A stretch of DNA of 64,000 bases from NCBI RefSeq assembly GCF_014203225.1, contig NZ_JACHIO010000001.1:310001-374000 (forward strand). The letters are read 5' to 3'. The notes under the pieces are model-generated. The model was not told where the DNA came from, made no database searches, and saw only the letters and a list, made by a program, of their open reading frames with translations. This DNA is from Granulicella mallensis (GTDB lineage: Bacteria; Acidobacteriota; Terriglobia; Terriglobales; Acidobacteriaceae). Shown piece by piece: positions 54,186 to 62,993 of the stretch (its first letter is position 1; every line of letters starts with the position of its first letter). The position numbers and the translations under genes are program-made.

Positions 54186-57100
54186 TTAGAACAACAGCTT
54201 GAGAGCGAATTGAATCTCGCGCGGCGTGTAATAAGGAGCATCGCCGCTGACGGAGCCAACTCCGTTGGTACCGAGCGCGGCATTGGGCACCGCAAAGCTT
54301 GCCGTGTTCGTTAAGTTGAAGATCTCTGTGCGGAACTCAAGGTGGAGATCTTTATGTACTGGAAACTCCTTGAATGCGGAAAAATCAAAGTGGCGGTAGT
54401 GCGGCCCGTGCAGCGGATTGCGCGGGGCATCACCGGCAGTACCGAATGCTTGAGGCTGAAAGGCCGCGACATTGAAATACTGCGTATTGTTTGGATGGCT
54501 GAGGGTAGGGTTGCCGACCAGGTTCGGACGGTCGTCACCTGCTCCCGTGTTGATCTGAGGCACATTATTCTGCACAGTAAATGGCAGTCCCGACTGCCAG
54601 ACGAGAATGCCGTTCGTCTTCCATCCACCTGCGATTGCCTTCTTATAGCCCGTCAAGCTCTTGCCGAAGGGCAGATCGTAGTTGAAGGAGCCTGCAAGAC
54701 GATTGCGCACATCTGCGTCGCTATTGCCATAGTCGTAGGTCGAGATCAACGACGGAATCAGACCGTAACCGGCTTGATTGTCCTGATTCAGATCGGCAGC
54801 GTTGTCGAGCATGTGAGCCAAGGTATAGTTCACATTGAAGGTGAGGCCCTGGCTGATGCGCCGCTGGAAAGCGATCTCGCCTGCGTTGTAGTAAGAAACG
54901 CCGTGGCTGTAAGTCTGAGTGATGCTCGTGATTCCAGGCAACGTCCCATTGAAGGGACGAACCGACTGAAGTGTTGGAAGCGCGGTGCAGGCCGCACTGC
55001 CGGCCGGAGCACAATTGTCCTGGTAGGGCTGCGCCGATGGCAGCGGTACATCAATGTTCGGGATAAATTGAGCTAGATGGCGTCCAATATCACTTACATA
55101 GGTAACGGTAAGCACATTCGCACCGAACTGCTGCTCGTAAGTCAGGCTGCTCTGATACATATACGCGTTACGAAAGCTGGGGTCCATGGCATTCGCGATA
55201 GCACCCTGCGGGTTCGCGATCTGGCTGTTGTCGAGGGATGGCACCGGTAGGCCTTGTGAGATGTTGTACTCCGGGGCCGGTTGAAAGTTGAAGACGAAGG
55301 GCTGGTTCTGCCGATCGCCCGAGGTCCCATAATTATCCGGAAAGAAGCTCATTCCGAAGCCACCACGGACGACCGCTTTATAAGGCAACGTAGCGGCAAA
55401 TCCGAAGCGAGGAGCAAAGTTGCTATAGTCGGTTTCAACTCCGGCTGCGTTATTCACTCCGCCAACTCCCGCCAAAATCAGTGTGCCCGTCGTCGGGTCG
55501 AGGTTGGAGAGGCGATTGTGCTTTTCGGTATAGGGGGTGAAGAGATCGTAGCGAACCCCAAGGTTGAGGGTCAGCCACGGCAGAGCACGCCAGTTGTCCT
55601 GGAAGTACACACTTGGCTCCCAGGTGCGATAGGAGATGGGATAAAGCTGGTTGCTGCGCTGCGCGGTAAACGCTACTCCCTCGAGCATAGAGATGAGAGT
55701 ACAGGTGTCTGCCTGAGGATTATTGCAGGCCCCTAAGGTCCCTGCACTAACCTGGCCTGCCGCAAAGTTGTCGTTGAAGTTGAAGGCTCCTGCGGCAAAC
55801 GCGCTCTGGATATTGGTGGCCTGGCGGCGGATTAGCGTCGCCCCCATCTTCATACTGTGATTGCCCTTATTGATGGAGATCGACCCGTTGTATTGAAAGA
55901 CGTTGTCGATGTCCTGCAGGGGCAGATACTCGCCGTCACCGACCGACCCATAGCCGCTTGGGACGAAGGGTGTCAGGAAGTGAGAGGTAGGGTCGGAATA
56001 GTTTGCCCCTGTTAATCCGAACTGAGAGGAGACAGAGTTGCCAAAGTTGAGCGGGAGAGAGGCATTGTTGATGCGCGTGTAACCGGCCTTCAACTCAAGA
56101 AGAACAGACGGCGTAAAGATATGAATGTAGTTGAGAGCGACATTTTGCTCCTGCTGGTTCGAAACGCCGTCTTCACCGTACACATTGCCGCCAGGTTCGA
56201 TCCCATTTACCGCAGGAAAGGGTCCTGGGGTATTTGTGTTGGTTCGGTTGATCGAATAGCGAGCGAAGAAGAGATTGTTCTGATTGAAATGCTCATCGAT
56301 GCGTGCATCGGCGAGTTCTGCATTCTGCGTGTCGTTTGGAGAACTTACGAAGTTATTCGAGAAGCCGCTCGACGTGGGTGTGGGATAAAGCTTGTAATAG
56401 TTAAGAGCAATCGGATTGAGCTGGGCTGCCGTCAGCACCGGGCCGCCCGCGTCGGAAAAATTGCCTGGATTCTGTTCCTCGAAGAGCGTTGGAACGGTCA
56501 CAGTGCTCGTCGTTCCCTGGACACGACGCAGACCTTCAAAGTCAGCAAAAAAGAAGGTCTTATCGCGGATAATCGGACCACCGATGGAACCGCCAAATTG
56601 GTTCTGACGAAACTCGGGTTTGGGGCCGCTTGTCGAGAAGTAGTCGCGCGCATCTAAGATATCGTTGCGCAGAAACTCGTATGCCGAGCCATGGAAGGTG
56701 TTGGTGCCTGATTTGGTCAGAATGTTGATGACTGCGGCCGCTGTACGCCCTACCTCCGCAGTGTATTGATTCGTCTCAACTCGAAATTCCTGAATAGCAT
56801 CGATTGACGGGCGGACACCGATAGTACCGATAATGCGCTCATTGTTGTCGAGACCGTCGATCTCCTCGGTATTGACCATCGTGCTCTGACCGTTCACGGA
56901 GACCGCCGAGGTTTCGCGGCGGTCGTCGGGACGCGAGCCGCTGGCAATGGAGTTTGCCGTACCCGAATTCGCACCGGGCACGAGCTGCGCCAGATTGATA
57001 AAGTTGCGACCATTTGTGGGCAGATCCTGGACTGCCTGCTCGCCAATCGTAGTGCCAATCGTCGAGTCATCGGTCTGGAGCGCGGGTGGCGCGCCGGTCA

Positions 57101-57476
57101 CGGTAATCCGCTCGCTTGCAGCTCCGATCTGCAGTTTAGCGTCGACACGTCTACGATCTCCTGCCGAGAGCGGAAGCGTTGCCTGGCTGAAGGTGGAAAA
57201 ACCAGGCGCGGTGACCCGTAGAGTATACGTACCGATCGGGAGGAGGGTGAAGCCATACTCACCTGCAGGGCTGGTGGTGGCGTTACGCGTCTCATGTGTA
57301 TCCAAATTTTCAATTACGACGGCCGCATTGGGGACAATAGCGCCAGTGCTGTCAGTCACTGTGCCGAGAACGTCTGCTGTGATATTTTGTGCCCGCGAAG
57401 TGCCAGGGACCAGTAGAAGCAGCAAGGCCGTAATGCCCAGCAATTTCAGGTACTTATCGATTGATATCGGTATCAT
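54186..57476 (-). CDS. TonB-dependent outer-membrane receptor (Oar-like, acidobacterial)
   Basis: 1096-residue outer-membrane transporter. Signal peptide ends VPGTSRAQ. Residues about 30-115 are a carboxypeptidase-regulatory-like domain (GTVTDSTGAIVPNAAVVIENLDT, GEYGFTLLPIGTYTLRVTAPGF), then a plug (about 125-300: LPTNGRNFINLAQLVPG, EIDGLDN, IQEFRVETNQYTAEVG, NILTKSGTNTFHGSAYEFLRND), then the beta-barrel, ending in the BAM signal QFALKLLF. Ribosome site GGAG, seven bases before ATG. The start codon lies in an operator-like sequence. Such receptors import oligosaccharides in Acidobacteriota; here the partner would be the enzyme set between 38549 and 53945. No SusD homologue is seen, as usual for this phylum. 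Confidence 0.93.
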   Translation of the reverse strand: MIPISIDKYLKLLGITALLLLLVPGTSRAQNITADVLGTVTDSTGAIVPNAAVVIENLDTHETRNATTSPAGEYGFTLLPIGTYTLRVTAPGFSTFSQATLPLSAGDRRRVDAKLQIGAASERITVTGAPPALQTDDSTIGTTIGEQAVQDLPTNGRNFINLAQLVPGANSGTANSIASGSRPDDRRETSAVSVNGQSTMVNTEEIDGLDNNERIIGTIGVRPSIDAIQEFRVETNQYTAEVGRTAAAVINILTKSGTNTFHGSAYEFLRNDILDARDYFSTSGPKPEFRQNQFGGSIGGPIIRDKTFFFADFEGLRRVQGTTSTVTVPTLFEEQNPGNFSDAGGPVLTAAQLNPIALNYYKLYPTPTSSGFSNNFVSSPNDTQNAELADARIDEHFNQNNLFFARYSINRTNTNTPGPFPAVNGIEPGGNVYGEDGVSNQQEQNVALNYIHIFTPSVLLELKAGYTRINNASLPLNFGNSVSSQFGLTGANYSDPTSHFLTPFVPSGYGSVGDGEYLPLQDIDNVFQYNGSISINKGNHSMKMGATLIRRQATNIQSAFAAGAFNFNDNFAAGQVSAGTLGACNNPQADTCTLISMLEGVAFTAQRSNQLYPISYRTWEPSVYFQDNWRALPWLTLNLGVRYDLFTPYTEKHNRLSNLDPTTGTLILAGVGGVNNAAGVETDYSNFAPRFGFAATLPYKAVVRGGFGMSFFPDNYGTSGDRQNQPFVFNFQPAPEYNISQGLPVPSLDNSQIANPQGAIANAMDPSFRNAYMYQSSLTYEQQFGANVLTVTYVSDIGRHLAQFIPNIDVPLPSAQPYQDNCAPAGSAACTALPTLQSVRPFNGTLPGITSITQTYSHGVSYYNAGEIAFQRRISQGLTFNVNYTLAHMLDNAADLNQDNQAGYGLIPSLISTYDYGNSDADVRNRLAGSFNYDLPFGKSLTGYKKAIAGGWKTNGILVWQSGLPFTVQNNVPQINTGAGDDRPNLVGNPTLSHPNNTQYFNVAAFQPQAFGTAGDAPRNPLHGPHYRHFDFSAFKEFPVHKDLHLEFRTEIFNLTNTASFAVPNAALGTNGVGSVSGDAPYYTPREIQFALKLLF
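57462..57475. promoter_or_regulatory. Operator-like sequence at the receptor start codon
   Basis: TGATATCGGTATCA is a one-mismatch palindrome inside the first codons of the receptor gene; on the coding strand the ATG is part of AAATGATACCGATATCAA. It differs from the GH3 site TGATACCGGTATCA at one base. A bound repressor would block transcription or elongation at the very start. Confidence 0.45.
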
Positions 57477-58149
57477 TTATCGCTCCAATAGGTTTACTGC
57501 AAAAACTTTCAATACTCTTGGTTGTGATTGAGTTTTCGAAGCGTGCTGAAAACGACGGGTGGATGGTCGGAACGAGATGCAGTTCCCTTGCGTTTCACTA
57601 TTCCAGCTTGAATCTGCCAGAAACCCTGCGAACCGAATAGATTAATCTTCCGCAGTGTCTTCAGCGCGGTTTCGCACCGTAGCCTGGGCAAGACATAAAA
57701 CCTCTTCGAGGTAGATGCCGGGAGAACCGATTGGAATCGTTCGATATACTTAGATTCTTCCTTTTCGCTATGAATGATATCGATATCATTTCGACAGCGG
57801 AAATATAGCCATCCGAACGGAACATTGTCAACTTTCTTTTTCTGGCGGGAACCGAGCCGTTGTGACAGCGATCCCTTGAAGGAGAATATTTACGTGCGCA
57901 GCACGCGGAACTAGGGGCATTGCAGGAAGGAACATCCCGCTGAGATGGCAGCGAGAGACGCACACGCGGCTAAAGCGCGGGAAGAGACTTCTTCCCCCCC
58001 AATGCTTTTATGCTCACAGCGATAAGGGTGCATGGCGCGTTCTGCGTACCGAAGCTCTGGATGTTCATCTGTCGGCTGGACGACAGAGCGTATGCTTATG
58101 CTTAACTGGGGACACTCGGACACTCGTCTGCGACCATGCGGAGGTATCT
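57477..58149. other. Receptor upstream region
   Basis: About 670 bases with no gene I can support. It contains the 18-bp palindrome at 57773-57790 and presumably the receptor promoter. It also holds the promoter of the response regulator at the right. Confidence 0.5.
57773..57790. promoter_or_regulatory. 18-bp perfect palindrome, LacI-type operator candidate
   Basis: AATGATATCGATATCATT is a perfect 18-bp dyad with central CG, about 300 bases upstream of the TonB receptor start. It has the symmetry and central CG of LacI-family operators and shares AATGATA with the other sites in the locus. Confidence 0.6.
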
Positions 58150-58980
58150 ATGGCGCGGGCACGGGTTTTGGTGGTTGACGACAGTGAATCAATTCGTCTG
58201 AGTCTATGCGCCATTCTTGAAAAGCATGGCTTCGAAACCACCGCTGCCGGCGACGTCAGCGAAGCATTACGGTACATCAGCTCCCAGAAATACGATGTCC
58301 TGTTGAGCGATTTACACATGCCCGGCGCCGGAGACGGCCTCACCGTAGTGAGTGCCATGCGTCACGCAAATGCTCAAGCCGTGACCCTCCTCTTGAGTTC
58401 ATTTCCTGAGATGTCCGCGGCAGCGAACGCCATCCTGATGCAAACAGACGAGATTCTGGTGAAGCCGATGAATGTCCCGGACCTCATTGACGCGATCACG
58501 CAGCGGCTCGCCAAGGGACCACTGCACAAGCGCAAGGTGGAAACCCTGGCCACGATTCTGGAACGTACGACCGAGGCCAGCATCGCTGACTGGTATGAAG
58601 CAGTAGAGAAGGAAGACGCCTTAATGGCAGTTCTTCTCACCCGCGAGGAGCGTTGCAAGCATCTGCCTCAGGTCTTCCTTGACCTGGCAAGGCGTCTGCA
58701 AGTCTTTAAGCCACTGGGCACCAAAGAACTGAAATCGGAATCTGCCTCGAACCATGGGCTGGAACGGCGCCGACAGGGATACACCGCAGCGATGATGGTG
58801 GAAGAGAGCCGCATTCTCCAGGTAACAATCTTCCACACTCTCCAGAAAAACCTCGGCACCATCGACTTCAGCATCCTGCTTCTCGGCATCATGACGATTG
58901 CCGATGAAGTGGATTCGCAGTTGAGTCAGGCGATGAAAAGTTACATCGCGGAATCCATCCAAGATGAATTGCCCGCGTGA
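58150..58980 (+). CDS. Response regulator with RsbRD_N-like output domain
   Basis: 276-residue protein. Residues 1-120 are a CheY-like receiver: VLVVDDSES (Asp10, Asp11), phospho-acceptor Asp54 in LLSDLHMPG, Ser83/84 and Lys105 in ILVKPM. Residues about 129-265 resemble the RsbRD N-terminal domain of stressosome-type proteins (ETLATILERTTEASIADWY, LLTREERCKHLPQVFLDLARRL, RRRQGYTAAMMVEESRILQVTIFHTLQKN). There is no DNA-binding motif, so output is probably by protein contact. No histidine kinase is adjacent. The upstream gap carries no sign of an operon. Acidobacteriota have several such proteins; the role is unknown. Confidence 0.85.
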   Translation: MARARVLVVDDSESIRLSLCAILEKHGFETTAAGDVSEALRYISSQKYDVLLSDLHMPGAGDGLTVVSAMRHANAQAVTLLLSSFPEMSAAANAILMQTDEILVKPMNVPDLIDAITQRLAKGPLHKRKVETLATILERTTEASIADWYEAVEKEDALMAVLLTREERCKHLPQVFLDLARRLQVFKPLGTKELKSESASNHGLERRRQGYTAAMMVEESRILQVTIFHTLQKNLGTIDFSILLLGIMTIADEVDSQLSQAMKSYIAESIQDELPA

Positions 58981-59159
58981 GAGCCAGCCATCTTCGGTCG
59001 AGGGGGAGAGGGATAACTTCGCTCTCGGGACATATTCGTGAGTGCTGCTTTGGGGGGACACTGTCATTCAGAAGCCACTGAACGACATGTGACACTCAGT
59101 TCCTGGCTTTTCGATGTCGCAGCTCTGATGCTGAGTCCTTTTGAGAGAAGCCCTTCGCT

Positions 59160-59457
59160 GTGTATCGACCTGTTCCCCGTAACGAGATCTCTGACGCGGT
59201 CGTGCATCTCCGTGAACTGCATCGACAGTTCACGCCGTCGAATGATCGCGAACGCTATGCCTTCGAACGACGCGAACTCGTAACCAAAAACCTCCTCTCC
59301 AACCTAAGCCGCATGGGAAACCATCCGACGCTGAGCATGCTGCTGGAGATTGCGGATACATTCTCGCTGACGATCGAAGGCGCTCACCGATTGTTTGGAT
59401 ATGATCTGGACGGGATTCGGGAATACGACCGTCGATTGAATGGCGGACGAACCCATA
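59160..59457 (+). pseudogene. Truncated HTH-like acidobacterial family gene
   Basis: From a GTG at 59160 the frame reads AVVHLRELHRQFTPSNDRER, LVTKNLLSNLSRMGNHPTLSM, LLEIADTFSLTIEGAHRLFGY and GIREYDRRLNGGRTHI, with the look of an XRE-like regulator. From about 59458 the frame becomes antisense to a TrbC fragment and ends at 59525, so the gene lost its C-terminal part. A further fragment lies at 36803-36896. The exact length of the intact family is from memory and unverified. Confidence 0.6.
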
Positions 59458-59672
59458 TTGAAAGTTCCCATGAGCGTCTGCGCTCCGGAGAAATCCATCG
59501 TGCCTTGCGCATGGGCGACGCCTGAGAGTGCGAGCCCAAACAGAACAGGCGATACCGCGCGGGCCACGCTGCGCAGGTTTTGTTTGGAGAAGGGTTGTGC
59601 CAATCGCTTGGCAAGGTGGGCTGAATTGCCTGGGATAACGACGCGGTATCTACGGGACATCGGCTCCTCCAT
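59458..59672 (-). pseudogene. TrbC/VirB2 pilin-like gene, truncated
   Basis: The minus frame from ATG 59672 reads MEEPMSRRYRVVIPG, a basic n-region, then SVARAVSPVLFGLALSGVAHAQG (signal peptide) and TMDFSGAQTLMGTF, the start of a TrbC/VirB2-type pilin. After this the two transmembrane helices expected in the mature pilin are missing; the frame instead crosses into the antisense of the HTH-family gene and runs to 59304. A shorter copy is at 6613-6694 and stops at the same codon. Confidence 0.65.
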
Positions 59673-59801
59673 CGACTGGTCTCAGTCGGGAATATGCCGT
59701 GATGATTAGGCTCGCACCTGGCTCACGTCCAATACATATTATTTATCAGCCGATAGCTCCGAAGTATCACCTCGGGCTATCTCGCGCCGATGCTTCAAGT
59801 T

Positions 59802-60812
59802 TCAATCTATGAGCGTCATCTGAACCGGACCATCTGTCGCACGTCGCGAAGGACGCTTTCCGTTTGCGATCGACGCTTGTACGGGTGTTGATAGATTGTT
59901 CGTTAACATCTCTTTGCCATTCTGAGAGAGGTGCTTCATGAGCCGTTTGACCAGAATCGGAACCGTCTTCGGATGACGCAGTTTGTGATAGATCAAAGCT
60001 GTATCCACGGTCCAGTCCACTCCGGCAATCGGGCGAGTCGTCAACTCTTCATCGAGGGTTGTTCCCTCTCAGATCAATGCCAGGCCATGTCCGTCTTTAA
60101 CCAGCGCCTGCATCTCGGAGGGATGCGAGGCGCACGAGTAGTCTTCGAGATACACACCGGCTTCTCTGAGAAGTTCCTGAAGCCGCTCATGAGCATCCGG
60201 ATGTCGTTGCGGGTGATACAGGACTGCAAGATTGCCCTGCAACTCATTGGCCTGCAGAGAGGCTTTTGCTGCAAGCGAATCGTCTCGTCGCAGGCAGGCA
60301 ACAAGCCGGTCTCGCCGCAACTCCTCGATACGTAGATCCGGGTGCCGCAGCGGCAAAGTCACAAAGGCAGCATCGACCTTTCCCGAAATAACTTCTTCCG
60401 CCAGATGCACGGTGTCTCCATGCGTTGGCCGCACAGGGCACACAGGGAGGAGCTCTTTATGTAGATCGCAGAAGGTTCGAAACAAGCCCTGTTCAACCAA
60501 GGGACTGCATCCAAATCGAACGGAACGAATCTCACCGCGCTCAATCGCTATCAGTGCATCGATCACTTCATCGCGTGTTTCCAACAAGAGCCGGGCTAAG
60601 ACCTTGAAGGCTACTCCGGTGTCCGTGGGCCGGATACGGCCGCCCTTCATCTTGCGAAAGAGACGAACCGAAGCATTCTCCTGGAACTGCTGTGCCTGGA
60701 CGCTGAGGTTGGGTTGCGCGGTACGCAGTTCCTCAGCGGCGGCTCGGAATCCCTGTCTCTCAAGGATCGTCAGCAAATATCTGAAATGGCGAAGTTCGGC
60801 CCATTCATACAT
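59802..60812 (-). pseudogene. LysR-type regulator with in-frame nonsense codon
   Basis: From ATG 60812 the frame is a LysR regulator: MYEWAELRHFRYLLTILERQGFRAAAEELRTAQPNLSVQ-type HTH (AAEELRTAQPNLSVQAQQF), then the effector domain (IRSVRFGCSPLVEQGLFRTF, EVISGKVDAAFVTLPLRHPDL). It stops after GHGLALI at a TGA (60069-60071). The same frame continues EGTTLDEELTTRPIAGVDWTVDTALIYHK, the normal C-terminus of such proteins, to 59802. A single CGA to TGA change explains this. The truncated product of about 247 residues may still bind DNA but would lack part of its effector domain. Adjacent to a mobile-element scar. Confidence 0.8.
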
Positions 60813-60988
60813 AGCGCACTGCTCGACAAGAAGGAGCGCCCTCGGTCCGACTTCAAACGAGCGGATAATCGCGTCCCCACCTATGGAAATTCCGTCAATC
60901 CAAGTTGCAGAAATCAACAGAAAACTCCATTTTGGCCATATTTACGCACGCGCGGCGCGCTACCTGCATGAGGCGAAGTTGTCCCGAA

Positions 60989-61009
60989 GTGATACGTAAA
61001 ACGTATCAC
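60989..61009. promoter_or_regulatory. Dyad operator between LysR relic and AlpA gene
   Basis: GTGATACGT (60989-60997) and ACGTATCAC (61001-61009) form a perfect 9-bp dyad with spacer AAA. It lies about 180 bases upstream of both the LysR start and the AlpA start, and could serve either. Confidence 0.45.
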
Positions 61010-61201
61010 CCGATAAATGGAAAGTATTAGACAGGACTCTCCAGCCGAGACAGGCTAGGTGTAATTCGAGTGTCCGCTGGTAGCGACATTACATCTTTGT
61101 AGGTGGATTGCATGACTCTTGACTGAGCAAGGAACCGACCGTGAATACCTAAACATATCTCTGGGAGTTGGGCGACTTCAGAGCAACGCCAGATCACTGA
61201 G

Positions 61202-61564
61202 TTGGAGGTGGAAATGAGTGGTCGATCAACCACGGAACCAAGAGCTATCGAAAACATAGAAATCACATCGGGGATTCGAAAGCAGGTCCCGGGCAACCTC
61301 GATGAGGTGATCTTCTTGCGCCTACCTAAAGTGAAGGCTGTAACAGGCCTATCTAAATCGAGCCTTTACGAAATGATTCGCGCCAATAATTTTCCTGCCC
61401 CTGTCCAGATCGGACCACGCACCGTAGCCTGGGTAAGCTCGGAGGTAAGACAATGGGCTGCGGAGCGCATCCTCAACTCAAGAACGCCTCCGCCCCCTGT
61501 CGGCAGCAGACTGCAACCGCAGCGCGCTCTCCCCGGACAGTGGGCGTCGAAGAAGTGGGCTTAG
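61202..61564 (+). CDS. AlpA-family excisionase/transcriptional regulator
   Basis: 120-residue protein. Residues about 35-95 match the AlpA/MerR-type winged helix: VIFLRLPKVKAVTGLSKSSLYEMIRANNFPAPVQIGPRTVAWVSSEVRQWAAERI. AlpA proteins switch on or assist excision of integrase-bearing islands such as P4-like elements. The 35-residue N-terminal arm and the basic, Pro-rich tail are unstructured. ATG 61202 lies behind GGAGGTGG; an ATG at 61214 is in frame. It converges with the integrase gene; the stop codons overlap by four bases. With the integrase and tRNA-Gln it makes the regulatory end of an island. Confidence 0.85.
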   Translation: MEVEMSGRSTTEPRAIENIEITSGIRKQVPGNLDEVIFLRLPKVKAVTGLSKSSLYEMIRANNFPAPVQIGPRTVAWVSSEVRQWAAERILNSRTPPPPVGSRLQPQRALPGQWASKKWA

Positions 61565-62787
61565 GCCGCCAACTTCAGCCTTCCTTTGGCTTGTTGAGCG
61601 TCCAAGTAATCCGCCCACCACTGCATCATCTCCGCACGCGGCTTCAGATACTTTGCGTGATTGTAGGCCGCAGCTACTTTGTCGCGTTTCATGTGTGCAA
61701 GCTGCAGTTCGATGTGTGCTTCCTCGAAACCGTTCTCATGAAGAATGGTTGAGGCGATGCCACGAAATCCGTGTCCAGTCATGCGTCCTCGATATCCAAG
61801 CCTGTAGAGCGCGTACAGTAGCGTGTTGTTACTCATAGGCTTCTTCTTGTCCATTGCACCTGGCAATACCAGCTCGCCATTCCCGGTAAGCAATTTGAGA
61901 GCGCGAAGCACGGCCACGGCTTGATGTGACAGAGGAACGATATGAGGGGTATCCATCTTCATTCGTTCCGGCGGGATGACCCATCGCGCTTGGACCAAGT
62001 CGAACTCTATCCACGGGGCCTCGATCAGTTCGCTTGTACGAGGGAAACAATAGGCCAGAAGCTTGAGCCCAAAGCGTGTGAGCGCGTCTCCGTTGTACTC
62101 ATCCATCTTGGCCAGCAACTCGGGGAGATCTTTTTCGTCGACTCGCGCGAAGTTCTCTGTCTTTGCTGCAGCCAAAATATCTCTCGGCATGAAATCAGCC
62201 GCAGGATTCCGGCTCGCAAGTTCGCGTACGGTTGCAAAGCGGAAAATCTGCCCAATGGATTGATGTGCTCTCTTGGCGACATCGCTAGCGCCTCGTTTCT
62301 CGATCGCAAGCATGATGTCTCGGATATGGCCTGCTTGAACGCCATCGATGGGCAGGTGCCCGATGACGGGGAAGACATCACTCTCAAGGCGATTCATCAG
62401 AATCTCTGCGTGCCTGGGAGATTTGCCAATCGACCACCATGCCCACCACTTTCGGGCGATTTTCTCGAAACTGCTATCAGCTTCGCGTTCAAGTGCTCTG
62501 AACTCCTGCTGCTTCGCTTCGGCCTCTGCCTTGCGTTCCGCCATCGGATTGATGCCAGTAGCTAGTAGCTTCTTCGCAGCGAAGTGAAGATCTCGAGCTT
62601 TCTTAGGAGCGACAACTGGGTACTCCCCGAATGTCATGTTCTTCTCGCTGCGATTGAACTGATAGCGCCAAAGCCAAAGCTTCGTGCCTGTCGGCAAGAC
62701 GAGCAGACTGAGGCCACCTCCGTCGAGCATCTTGTACTTCTTGTCCTTCGGCTTCGCATTTTCGATCTCTTTGATCGTCAGTGCCAT
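61561..62787 (-). CDS. P4-type tyrosine integrase
   Basis: 408-residue tyrosine recombinase with the DUF4102 arm-binding domain (MALTIKEIENAKPKDKKYKMLDGGGLSLLVLPTGTKLW), a core-binding SAM-like domain (about 105-195), and the catalytic domain. Active-site residues: Arg250 (AYCFPRTSELIEA), His339-x-x-Arg342 (TGHGFRGIAST), His365 (QLAHM) and nucleophile Tyr375 (VAAAYNHAKYL). The ATG at 62787 follows GGAGG. The gene is intact. It lies about 200 bases from tRNA-Gln, facing away from it, which is the usual arrangement for islands integrated at tRNA 3' ends. No second copy of the tRNA end is seen in the window, so the far border is not defined. Confidence 0.93.
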   Translation of the reverse strand: MALTIKEIENAKPKDKKYKMLDGGGLSLLVLPTGTKLWLWRYQFNRSEKNMTFGEYPVVAPKKARDLHFAAKKLLATGINPMAERKAEAEAKQQEFRALEREADSSFEKIARKWWAWWSIGKSPRHAEILMNRLESDVFPVIGHLPIDGVQAGHIRDIMLAIEKRGASDVAKRAHQSIGQIFRFATVRELASRNPAADFMPRDILAAAKTENFARVDEKDLPELLAKMDEYNGDALTRFGLKLLAYCFPRTSELIEAPWIEFDLVQARWVIPPERMKMDTPHIVPLSHQAVAVLRALKLLTGNGELVLPGAMDKKKPMSNNTLLYALYRLGYRGRMTGHGFRGIASTILHENGFEEAHIELQLAHMKRDKVAAAYNHAKYLKPRAEMMQWWADYLDAQQAKGRLKLAA

Positions 62788-62796
62788 CGTGTGCCT

Positions 62797-62831
62797 CCAA
62801 AGTTTGGGGAATTTCATTCCCCAAACTTTGG
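62797..62831. promoter_or_regulatory. Perfect 16-bp inverted repeat over the integrase ribosome site
   Basis: CCAAAGTTTGGGGAAT (62797-62812) and its exact complement (62816-62831) flank a three-base spacer. The left arm overlaps the integrase GGAGG. Two more CCCCAA motifs follow at about 62841 and 62853. It may be an integrase operator, arm-type binding sites, or a stem hiding the ribosome site. Confidence 0.6.
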
Positions 62832-62993
62832 TAGATCGTACCCCAACTTATTCCCCAATGAAAAGGTTGGCTCTGGTCGCACGCCCTCGGACTCCTTCGC
62901 ACGCTATTTTCGCGTAAGTCGTTGTAAAACAAGAACATCCTCACGTGCGAGGATGTTCAGGGAGGTGCGAGGAAGTTCGGTTTTTAAGAGTTT

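Noticed and set aside
58981-59159. Possible insertion-sequence remnant (GGGGACACT at 58108 and 59055)
   Set aside because: Nine-base similarity only, with no inverted repeats or transposase frame.
61261-61290. Possible second copy of the tRNA-Gln 3' end (GGGGATTCGAA)
   Set aside because: Only about 10 bases match and the site is inside the AlpA coding sequence; too short to be an attachment site.
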